The position numbers were made by a program, and so were the translations under genes. A stretch of DNA of 64,000 nt from Serilophus lunatus (taxonomy: Eukaryota; Chordata; Aves; Passeriformes; Eurylaimidae). The notes under the pieces are model-generated. The model did not search any database. It was not told where the DNA came from and saw only the letters and a program-made list of their open reading frames with translations. The stretch lies in assembly GCA_013399895.1 (NCBI GenBank), contig VXBA01005114.1, positions 161,320 through 225,319 of the forward strand. Direction: 5' to 3'. Positions within the stretch are counted from its first letter, which is position 1. Each line of letters opens with the position of its first letter. Below are positions 19,801 to 31,800 of the stretch, in pieces.

Positions 19801-22800
19801 NNNNNNNNNNNNNNNNNNNNNNNNNNNNNNNNNNNNNNNNNNNNNNNNNNNNNNNNNNNNNNNNNNNNNNNNNNNNNNNNNNNNNNNNNNNNNNNNNNNN
19901 NNNNNNNNNNNNNNNNNNNNNNNNNNNNNNNNNNNNNNNNNNNNNNNNNNNNNNNNNNNNNNNNNNNNNNNNNNNNNNNNNNNNNNNNNNNNNNNNNNNN
20001 NNNNNNNNNNNNNNNNNNNNNNNNNNNNNNNNNNNNNNNNNNNNNNNNNNNNNNNNNNNNNNNNNNNNNNNNNNNNNNNNNNNNNNNNNNNNNNNNNNNN
20101 GAGGTTTGGGGGCTGCAGGGGTGGGCGGGGTGTGCCTGGGCCCCCCCAAAAGCCCGGCGAAGGGGGGCACCCACATCACCCTGGGGCACCACGCAGCCTG
20201 GCATCACCCTGGGGCACCCCACATCACCCTGCTGCACCCCCACAGGGCAGCTGACATCACCCCACATCACCCTGGGGCACCCCACACTGACATGGGGCAC
20301 CCTGTGTCACCATGGTGCCCCCACGTCACTCTGGGGCACCCCGTGTGACAGCACCCATGTCACCCCAAAACGCTCCATGCCACCCTGGACACACCAAGTG
20401 CCCTCACTGCTCCTCACACCCTTCCCCACCCTCACCCCAATGCCCTGCAGGACCCCCCCACCCCCAGGAGTGGGTGCTCCTGGGGGGTCTCTGAGGTGCC
20501 CCTGGCCCAGCCCAGCTCACCCTCAGCTTGTGCTCCTTCCTGTTGACGATGACAGCTGTGATCTGCTGGTCCATGAAGATGAGGATGGTGACCAGGAGGG
20601 CGGGCAGGGCACTGGCCAAGTAAACCCACCACGGGTTCTTCCCAAAGGGGAACACGAACCACCCTCTGTCCACACGGGTGGGCTGGGAGGGAAGACAGTG
20701 GGGTGGGACACTGGGGCTGAGCCCAGGGAGGGAACAGAGCAGGAGAAACCCAAGCATGGATGTTTGGGGAAGCCCCACATCACCCCAGCACCCACCCCGG
20801 ATCCAGCCCTGAATCCCTCCACCTCTGCACCTAAATTCTGCTTGGATGCTCCTCCAGGCTCCCCACAGCACCCCTGAACCCCATCACCTCTGGGCATCAC
20901 CCATCCCTGAATCCCAACCCTGAATCCAGCATCCCACCCCAAATTTTGCCTGGATCTTCATCCCATCCCATCCCTGAATCTCAGACCACCACTCCCAGAT
21001 TTTGCCTGTCTGCTCTTCAGAACAAACCAAAAAACCCTGGATGGGGGAAGAGAAATCCTTCTGGAATGGGATTTTCTTGCCTTTTTTTTACCTTAAAATC
21101 AGTAGGCACTTGGAGCTTTGGGGTGTTGAGTCCAAAAAGCACATCCAGCCCCACAAACATTAGGATGGACATAAAGATAGAGAAATCACTAATAAGTTTA
21201 CGGAGCTGCCGGGAGCGAGAGAGAGAAAAGGGAGGAAAAACGACAGAAAAAGGGAGGAAAGAAAGTCACAGAATTAGAATATTCCTTAGAAAGGTCAAAG
21301 GAGCTTTAAAGAAGGAGCCAGGACACTGGAGGAGCTGTGATTCATCCCGAGAATTGGTGAGGAGCTGGAAGGAGATGTGGGAGAGGTGAGGGGTCCCCCC
21401 CTGGTGTGGCCAAACCTTGATGATACTGGGAATGTGGAGTTTAGGGGTGTCCAGTCCAAAACAGGCATCCACTCCACAGAAAATCAGGATGGAGAAGACA
21501 TTGGAAAAATCAGCAATGAAAGCCCTGACCTGGAGGCAAGACAGGGAAATGGAGGTGGAGAGGACAATTAATGGGGTGGAAAGGGGGACTAATGGGGTGG
21601 AGAGGTTTGCTCCTGCTTTGGTATCTTTCCCTGGGGTTTTCCAGCTCTGCTCACCCATGGAAACCCCACAAAATGCAGATTTGTCTCTCCTTTCATCACG
21701 AGGTGATGGGTTATTCAGCCAAGTCATAGAATCATGGAATCCTGGAATGGTTTGTCTTGGGAGGGACCCTAAAGCCCATCCAGTGCCACCCCCTGCCCTG
21801 GGCAGGGACACCTCCCACTGTCCCAGAGGGCTCCAGCCTGGCCTTGGACACTCCCAGGGATCCAGGGGCAGCCACAGCTCCTCTGGGAATTCCAGCCCAG
21901 TCCCTCCCCACCCTCCCAGCCAGGAATTCCTTCCCCAGATCCCATCTCTCCTGCCCTCTGGCAGTGGGAAGCCATTCCCTGGGTCCTGTCCCTCCAGCCC
22001 TTGGCCCCAGTTCCTCTCCAGCTCCTGGAGCCCCTTCAGGCTCTGGAAGGGGCTCCAAGGTCTCCCTGGATCCTTCCCTTCTCCAGGCTGGACATTCCCA
22101 GCTCTCCCAGCCTTGGGACTCTCCCCAGCAGCTCCATGTGCTCCCTGTGCTGGGATCCCAGAGCTGGAGGCAGCTCTGCAGGGGGGTCTCACCTGAGGGG
22201 GCAGAGGGGCAGAATCCCCCCCTCCCCTGCTGTGGGATCAGCCCAGGGCACAGGGAATTTTTGGGATGGCTCCAGCCCATCCCCTCGTCCCCCAGGTCCC
22301 TCTCCCAGCACTGCTCTCCATCAGTTCATCCCCAGCCTGGATTGATCCCACGATTGATCCCATGATGTTGAGAGGGGACCACCCCAAAGGCTTTCGCAGG
22401 AGTCCAGAAACCAGGGGCTAAAACTTGGGAAAAGAGTCTCCCAGTTCCTGCCCAGGCCTCCCAAAAACACGGACTCATTCTCCCAGCGTTCTCTGCATCC
22501 AACCAAAGGAGGGGCAGCTCCCGTTTCTCCTCCCTTTGGGGGGCACTTCCCTTACCTTGGTGGGGAAATAGCGGCTGAATTTGAATTTTTTCAGGGTCAG
22601 GGTCATGGAGTAGGTCCCGAAGAAGAGGATGAAGGACATGAGGGCCAAGTCAGGCACGAATTTACAGGACTTTCCCACTAAACTGCCGCCGTATTTGAGG
22701 CATTCCTTCTTACTCAGCTGAGTCCAGTCCAGAGCTGTGAGGTTAATAGCATTGTACTGGGGGGAAAAACCCAAAACAAGGAAAAATTAGCATTTTCTGT

Positions 22801-25800
22801 GGCTGCAGTGTGTGGGGAAAGGGCGAATTCCCAGCCAAATGTAACAAAATGAGTGTTTTCAGCAACTCCAGCTTGCAAGGAAAGGGGTATTTCCTGGTCA
22901 AACCACCAAAATACGTAATTTAATTTAATCTAATTTAATTCATAGTAATTTAATTTCTTGCAATGTGCAAGAAAAGGGCTATTCTTGCCCAAAAGCCAAC
23001 ATCTGGCATTTTTAGCAGTTGCAGCATGGAAGGGAAAAGGCATTTCCTGGACAAACCCCCAACATTAGTGCTTTAAGGCACTGCAGTGTGCAAGGAAAGG
23101 GATATTTCCTGGTCAAATCCCCCGAATTCTTGCAAAGAAATAAGATATTCCCTGGTCAGTCCCACCCAAACCGGCAGTTTGATTAATGCCAGCATGCAAG
23201 GAAAGGGGCACTCCCAGGGTTGCTGCCACCGGGAGCCCCAAACCCACCAGGAAACCCCAGAGCTGGGAATAACTGGGGGTGGACAAAGCAGGGATTTGTT
23301 GGTTCTGAGCCCAACCCTGAACCCGAAAGCGAGTTTGCCTCGCTCGGAGCTGGCAGAGCTCACTCCCGTCCCAGCCCAGAATTCCCAGTGGGACGAGCGA
23401 TCCCACTTACCAGAGACACATTAGTGGTGTTGGGAGCCACTGGAGCTGAAGCATCGAACGAGGTCGCGTTGGCTGCGGGAAAGGAGTTTGTTACTGAGGT
23501 TTGGGGGGTGGTCCCCAGCCCGGGGCGCCGGGAGCAGCCGGGAGGCAAAGCGGGACGGAGCGAATCCTCCGAGAGCCACGCAGGGATCGGCATCCCCAGG
23601 GATGTGGGGACAGAAACCCCCATTTCTGACCCCGCGGCGACTTCTCCCCGATTAATCCCCGCGCGTCGGGGCAGAGACGCGGCTCCTCCTGCAGCGGCTT
23701 CTCCCTCCAGGGCTGGCGAGGGCCGGGGTTTGGGTTTTTTTAGGAGATTCCCAGCTCCTAAAATTTTTCAGGGCACCGCTGGCAGCGGGCTGGAGCCTCC
23801 CGACCCTCAGCCGCCTGTTTTTGGAGAGGCAGCACCCAGGCATGCCCAATTCGCCTTTATTTTTTTTTTTATTTCACTTTTTAAATCGTTTTTGGTTTTT
23901 TTTAGGGGTGGTTTTGGTGTCTCACTGCAACAACAATAAAATTCCACCTTTTCCAGCCCCCACCCCCGGCACCTTCTCCTCCTCCGGGGCAAAAAGCAGC
24001 TCCGCTCTGCTCTTCGGGGGACGCAGCTCCCAAATTCTTTCTGGGTGCCCCCCAGGGGGGTCCGGGATTGCTCTGTCCCCCCCCTTTTCCCTGCTGTCCA
24101 TCCTCTTCCTCGCCAGGTGGGAATTCCAGCTGCCCCAGAGCTGCCACTTCCATCCCCGGCGCCGAGGATTAATGAAGGAGAAGCGATTGCTGGGTCAGGA
24201 GTGGAGCCCCCGGGGCTGCCAAAACCAGGCTCTGGCAAACCCAGCACTAAAAACAGCATTATTATTATTATTATTATTTTTCCCTCCATATCCTTTTATT
24301 TTTCCAGAAATCGGCTTTATTTGTGGTTTCTACAACTTAAAAGGGCAGCACAGCACTGGTGGGATTTAAGAGAAGACCCCTGAGGGCTCTACACAAACCC
24401 TTTTAGCAGAGAGACAAAAGTAAAATACATAAAAAGCCAAAAAAACCCCAACTAACAAAGCCCCCCACGGGGGGGGGGGGGGGGGGGGGAGGAGAGTATC
24501 AAATATTAAAATAACTTTAATATTTAGAAGGTGATACTCACTTGAGATTGAAATCAGCCCAAATTGATGTGTGCAGCAGAGACAAATATGGGACAAATCA
24601 GTTAAAATGGTCAAAAATCAGAGCTAATTAAAAAGAAAAAAAGGATTAAAAAAAAAAGGATGGAGAGGGGAATAAACAGAATTTCTCATTATCTAGAGGA
24701 GTGGAAAATCCATTGTGGACATCAGTGCCCCGGGCAGTGAGGGCCGGGAGTGGGTGGCAGAGAGGTTGGAGGTTTTTGGGATGCAAATGCCTCTCGGTTG
24801 CTCGGGGTTTGCTCGGGATGGGGACTTGGAAAAGCAGGAAAACCTCCCTGGAGGCCGAAGGCTTCGCCTCCCCCCTGGGTTAAGCCGCGGCAGCCGGTGC
24901 TGCCGGGCAGATTCCAGCACACGCGGGCGGACGGTCACGCTTCCCATCGGGATCGTCGCGCTCCCGGGAGTCGCGTGGGGGCTCCGCCTTCGCCCTCGCA
25001 GGGTCGGGTTTGGGGGGGCTCCTTGGGAAGGGTTGTGCTGACTCTGCTGCTCCTGGGGGCCTCAGGTCCCAACGTCGCTCAGCTCAAGCAGGAGTTGAGG
25101 AGAAACACCAAATGAAAGCACATCACTGTTATTCCCATCACAGCAGCCAAGGTTTCTCCTCGGGAACGTGTTGGGTGGAAGGTCTTGGATGCTTTGATTT
25201 CTGGGAAGAGCTTCGCATCCCCTTCATTCACCATCAGCCTCCTCTGCAGCTGATGCTCCCCAAAACTGGTACTATTTAGACATTTTAAATAGATTCAGCT
25301 CCTCTGGGAGCAGGAGGTCGCTGCCATTGGCCCAGAATCTCCTCTCCCTTCCAGGTGCTTCCTTCAGGAGCATCTGAGCTGAACAATTCGGACCAGGGAT
25401 CCTCCAGGATGTCAAGGGGAGCTGCCAGAAGAGCAGAGAACCCTGATGGCCCCTCCTTTTTGAAAAGGAGCAAAAAGGAGGAGAAAAAACAGTCCATGGA
25501 GGTTTCCACACCCAACTGGGACATCCTGGAGGGTCCCAGACACCAGAGAGGACGAAACCGCCCCAGGTGTTTTCTGGAGAAAAAGTTTCCATTGGCAGCA
25601 GGCTGGAATTACTGATCTAAAATGTCTTTTTGGTTCCATATTTCCTTCTTATCCATCCAGGTTCTTATCTCCAGGCTGAGATCCCGACTGCCCAGCGCCA
25701 TTTGCTGTGTCCCAGGAGGCAGCAAGGTGTTCATCCATGTGGGACAAGGCGCTTCTTCCACCTTCAGAATCACCCTTGGAGGAAGATGAGGGTGAGGTCT

Positions 25801-28800
25801 CTCCACCTGGCATAACTTGCTCTATCCCAGAAAGCACCAACACGTTCATCCGTGTGGGACAAGGCTCTTGTTCCACCTTCAAAATCACCCTCGGAGGAGA
25901 AGGATGAGCATGAGGACGATGAAGTGTCTCCACCTGGCGCCGTTTGCTGTTCCCAGAAGACGCCAACACGCTCATCCATGTGGGACAAGGTGTGTTTCTT
26001 CCACCTTCGGAATCGCCCTCACAGGATGAGGACGAGGCCTCTCCACCCTCAGAGGAGGAGGACAAGATCCCCTTACCCCACGCCAACAGCGTCGCTGCCT
26101 CTTTCCGCGTCCTTGGCCAACGATCCAGTGGGATTTATCCACAAGAGGAGCCTCCCACCCCCTCCAGCCCGAGAAGGAGGTGTACTCACCTGGGTCGGGA
26201 GCGACGCACTCGCACTTGTACATGGTCACGTAGTCGGGCTTGAAGTCGGAGTTGATGGGGTAGTACTTGAAGGCCCCGATCATCTTCTTGATGGCGTCGT
26301 AGATGAAGATGAAGCTGATGAGGGTGGAGAAGCCTTCCTCGGTGAAGCGTGTGATGTACTTTATAATGAAGCTGGCGTCGGTGGCCACCAGGATAAGGCA
26401 CTGCAGGGCCGAGTGCAGCCCGATCCAGAGGCGGAATTCCATGTAGTCGATGCCGTTGCCTCTGAAAATTGGGATGAGGCAAGAGCAGGTTGGGGGCTGG
26501 GGAACACGTCCCACCCCAGCAGGGGTGCAAGAGGCTGTTGTGGCAAAGTCATGGAAAGGCTTTCTGTGAGGTGACCGCCCCCCTGAGACCACCCAATCAC
26601 ATCCTGCTCCCAGATATGCCTCCTGACGGGAATTTGGGCTGTGAAGCGAGGGAAGAATATTGTCCAGCTAACAGGTCTAAAGAGAAGTGGGCAAGGCCCA
26701 GGGGAGAAGGATGTATCCACAAGGAAAGCCAAGCTCAACTTAAGAATCAGCCCTAGCTGGGCTGGGCTGGTGGTGGAGGAGGAGGGGTTTGGGGGTGTGG
26801 TGGTGAAATCTCTCCACACAAAACAGGAGGAAACCCTCCCTCTGGGAAGACCATGCACACATGGGACACTGATGTGAGAGGCAGCTGAGAAGGGATCAAA
26901 AACCATCAAAGATCCCCCAGAGAACCCCCCAGACTCATTCCTGAGGCCTCCCAGCACTACAGGACTGCACATGATCCAAGGGATGCAACAAATCCAGAGT
27001 CAGTCACAAGAGTCTGCAAAGCTGCCCCCGCCCAGGGGAGGTGCCTGGGCACCTCCTGGATGAATGAATCCATTGGACTCTGTTTTAGGAGACCCTCATC
27101 ACCAAGAAAACCAGGAGAAGACCCAGGGGATGCTATTGGGTCCCACAGAGTGGTGACACATTTTCTATTTAATCTCTCTCGTCACCCGTCTTCCCATTTC
27201 CTTCTATCCCTCTCTCCCTCTGCCTCACGTTTGCCATTAAATAAAATCCATGCTGTTGGACTTTGGTCTCGTTTGCACCTTAGTTCAGGCAGAGGCCTCT
27301 CTAGTAATTTAAGAACAGGATCCTAACGCCCTGTTCCCCATGGAATCACCCAGCACCTACTTGCTGAAATCGAAGAGCAGCTTCTCGAAGATGAGGATGG
27401 GGCCAGTGCTGCTGAGGATGATGAGGGGCTGCCCAGCAAAGAGGCAGAACATGGAGCCAGCCATGGCTGTGCCGAGAAAGCTCTCCATGACTCCCTGGGG
27501 ATGGACCAAACAAATGGATGGGCGTTACATTCCCATGTGGAGGTGGGAATGAAGGGCCTCTGCTTGGTTGACTCAGGATAGCAGGGACCATGGCCCCTTG
27601 CTGCTGGCATTGCTTTCCCATCTCAGGGGTATTTCAGGGCTTCCAGTCCCGCGTGGGGACGGATTTCCATCCCTGGCATTAACGGTTGGCGCAGCACAAG
27701 TAGGGTGAAACCCAACCCACCCCAACTCCCTGTCCCCGACCACGGCAACCCCCTCTCCTTGGACTAGACCTGGTAGTTGTCCGTGGCGTCCCCCAGGAGG
27801 CCCCCGAAGGTGATGGCGTTGGTGATGCAGCCCAGGTAGATGAACAGGATGGCAGAGATGGACTGGATATGGAAACCCTCGTAGAAGTCGCTGGGGAACC
27901 AGGGCAGCTTCCTCTTGATGTCCAAATACAGGCCACCACAAAACCTGTGAGACACAGCCAGGGACCGGCACGTGACTTCCACCAAAAGCGAATCATGGAA
28001 TCAGGGAAGGGGCTGAGGTTGGAAGGGACCTAAAGACCACTGAGTTCCAGCCCCTAGCCACAGGCAGGGACACCTTCCACTATCTCAGGTTGCTCCAAGC
28101 CCTGTCCAACCAGGCCTTGGAGGCTTCCAAGCATGGGGCAGCCCCAGCTTCTCTGGCCAGTTGTAAGATATAGACATATAAAGATATATATATAAAAATA
28201 GATCTGGTGCTGCACAGAACTCTGTGCCTCAGAAGCATTTCACCCCTCTCTGCCCCAGGAGGCCTCGGGATGATCCAGCAGGAGATGCTGGCTGGTGCTG
28301 GCACCTGCCAGAGGTTTTGGGACGCTGCTCACCTGCCAGTCCACGCGAGCTCTTCCCCGATTTCATGCACTTCAGGCATCTCCCCATCGTCGCTGCCTCC
28401 TCCTCCACCCCCAGCTCCGGCACCACCGGCTGTGCCGTTCATCTGCCCCACCTCGTTCAGGGAGAAAACGGATTTCCTGTGGGATGGGGACACGGCGTTG
28501 GGACGGATCCACCACCACTGAGCTGGTCCTGGTGCTGGGCCCACGCCCAGGGCCGTGGGGTAGCTCTGCCTGTAGCAGAGCTTGGGTTTGGGGACAGTTT
28601 GGAAAGATCAAGAGCTGGATTGGCTCAGCACAGGGGGTTAATGAGGATTTTCCTAGAATTTTGAATGGTTTGGGATGGATTTGAAGGGGTCTTGAAGGTC
28701 ATCCAGTTCCAACCTCCTTCCATGGGCAGGGACACCTTCCACTGGAAGTTGTCCCTGCAGAGTGGAAACAGCTCTGGGGGCAAAAATTTGCTGAAAACCA

Positions 28801-31800
28801 ACATTTCTGGAGCATTTGCTGAAGTTATTTCTAGGGGTGAAGACAAGCCAGGATGCCTCTGGTGTCTCCAGAACAAGAGACACGGCGTGGCCACGGGGCT
28901 CCAACCCCACGTCTCCCACTCACCTCTTGTCAGCCGAGGGCACCTTTTTGGGTGGCTCGATCCTAATGTTGGGATCCCATTCTCCAGGGGGCAGGACAAT
29001 GACTTCATCCAGGAACTCGTCTATGCCAGCGATCAGGTCTTCCCTGTCCCGGGCTTTGTAGGCGACGTCGCTGAAGAGCTGGGGGTCAGCACAGGAGAAG
29101 TGTCAGCCTGGCCAAGGTGTCCAACACCCACATGCCCCACGTCGTTGTGGGGTTTTAAAGCTCATCTTTTGGCGTGAGGGGATGAGATTTGCTTTTTCCT
29201 CTCGATTCTGGGCAGGGGGTTGCACCCACTCACATCGTCCACCATGAGCGTCGCGATGGCTCTGCCGATCTCGTTGTAGGATTTGGCTTTTCCTGCAGGA
29301 CCGAGGAGGATGAAGAGGAATCTGGGGAGGGAAAGGTTTGGTGTTGGCAACCTCAGACCTCCAGCACCCTTGTTATCACTGGGTGCTTCGGATCCAAAGG
29401 AGTTCTGCTCACCTGGTGGGGACGGGCACCTCCGTGACCCCTCCCAGCATCGTCGCCTGGAGGAGCCGCACGAAAGCCACAAAGGGCTTCTCCAGGAATT
29501 CCACTTCTCCCACCAGAACATTGGAGGCCTCAGCATCCTTGGGGATCTTCTTGATGAACTTGTTCTTCAGCTGTTGGAAAGATGGAGGTGGGGAAGGGAG
29601 CGGTTGCCAAAATTCGGGGGTTCCCCCTCTTTTCCAAACCCCTGAAAAGCTGAAGGCACAGGCTCGGACCTCTTCACTTCTGGTGGTCCCAGGACTCCCC
29701 CAGGGTTTGGGATTCAAGAGTCACATCCAAGAGTAAGCCAGGAAAAATTCATAAAGCTGAATTTCTTCATTACTCACAAACGTCACTAAGCCCAAGATTA
29801 AACTCCACACTCAGGGCTCCCCAGTGCAACGAGCTGGTAAAAGGTGCTTTGCTGCTCCGGGGTCTGAGCAAGGAAAATTCCATGAAATCTGCCTGTGGAA
29901 CATCTGAGCCAAAACCCAGGGATCCTGGACCAAGCCAGGAACACATTTCTGAATTTACTTTCACTCCTAGGCTCCCCCAAAACCTGCACAACACAGAAAC
30001 AGCCCTAAACACTCTGCACAGGGGATGCTTTTGTGCCTCATTCCTCCCCAACCTCATCCTGGGAGCGGGAACAAATAATGGAAGCAGGAAACCTCATTCA
30101 TGGATTTATTCTCTAGGTCTCTTCTCCCCTGCAGCTCTTTCATTATGAGTCTAAAAGGGTTCAATACCAACCCAGGCAGGGTGTTATTCTAATCTATATG
30201 GCAGCATGAGGGGAGGCATGTGAGCCGGGCAGGAGCTCTCCCCTTCCTAATCTTTTAAATCCAAATGGAAAAAAAAAAATAATAATAATAAAGCAACTCC
30301 TCCAGTGCAGCTTGGAATAAGAGCAGGAGTTAACAGTGACCACTAAGCTTCATGTAACACTTAAAAAGTCCCTTTGTAGTGGGTCTAATAGGGATTAAAC
30401 CTAAATGCTTTGCATATTTTGGGATTAACCCTCCGAACCCCATTGCTGGATGTATCTGGGTGATATTTGGGGTGATATTTGGGGTTCCTTGGTGGGCAGT
30501 TGGCTTTGTTTTGGAAGGTGCTCTGGAAAACTTGTGCTGTCCTGGTTTTGTTTGAGGGATCCTTTCCCTCCGCCTGCCTAAAGATTTTAAGGAATTCTTT
30601 TGTCCATCCCGAGGAGTTCGAGCTCCATCGGCACGTTTGCACACCCCAAATTCCGTGTTCTTTTTGCAAGCACAGGTGCCACGTGTGGCACAGCTTCCCC
30701 ATGAGTTCCCAGGGGTCAATGCAGGCATTGACTTCCCTAATTAGGAATTTGTGTGGATATCGACCGGGCGAGGCTGCACAAGGCTCACATGGACCTTCCC
30801 TTGGGTTGGGATGGGAACAACTCCATCACAGAGAAGGGGTTGGGTGGCAACAACCCCCCCATGGGTGTGGAGGGGATGCTCCTCACAGCATTGCACAGCT
30901 GGTTCTGGGGGCTCACCTGGTCAGTGCTCGGGGTGTCTGAGATGTCGTTCATGCTCCGACTCTGTGCGTGACCTGAGGGACACAGAAGGGAGGGAAGGTG
31001 AGGAAACCACCCCGGGATGTGCAGCCAAATTTCAGCCCCACGTGGTAGGAGAAAACACGGTGGGAGGACTTTGTGCAGAGAAATTAAATATTATTTATTG
31101 TAGCTGGGGTTCTCAACCAGGTGAAACTCCAAGAATCAGGAAAATCTCCTTCAGCGAGAGGCTGGTCAGGCACTGGCACAGCTGCCCAAGGCCGTGGTGG
31201 AGTCACCACCCCTGGGAGGTGGATGTGTCACTTGGGAAGGGGGTTTCACAGAACAGTCTGAGTTGGAAGAGACACCCAGGGATCACCAAACCCAACTCTC
31301 AAGCTCAGTGGTAAACACAGTGATGGTGAGTTAACAGTTGGACTTGACCTTAAGATGAGCTCAGTTAAGACTTGGTCCCAATAATGCCAAGGTCACAGGG
31401 CACATGGCCCTGTGTGGGCCATTCACTTAAGGGCTGGGCCTCATGATTCTTCCAACTCGGAGATGATCTTAGAGGGCTTTTACAGCCTTGACAACCCCTG
31501 ATTGGGTTTATCATTTATGATGATAAATAGGAATTTTTCCACTGTGACTTTTTTCAACATCACCCACCCCGTGGTTGCCCAACCACCCAAGGGGGGGCAA
31601 TGTCTGTGCTGGGACCGCCCCCATCACTGCAAATCCCCACTCCAGTACCACAACCCGACAGCTTTTGTTGTCTGGGGGCAGGTTCTGCCCCCCCAGCTTA
31701 CGCAGGCGGCCGTAGCTCGCGCTCTGCCGCATCCGCAGGTCCTCGGTGGAGCGGTGGAAGGCGGCTCCGGTGGCCGGGCTCCGGACGGGGCTGCGGGCTG

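Noticed and set aside
18991..20877. A 628-residue plus-strand frame
   Set aside because: Runs through the N gap and lies antisense to several confirmed SLC4A5 exons.
21092..21205. Possibility that the second membrane exon is a dead duplicate
   Set aside because: It has an intact frame, the same length as its partner, a better donor and a strong acceptor, and retains the family-conserved residues; decay would be expected to break at least one of these.
21732..22280. Overlapping frames in both directions between SLC4A5 exons
   Set aside because: The DNA is a 5'-truncated CR1 3' region, mostly non-coding; the frames do not match the CR1 reverse transcriptase.
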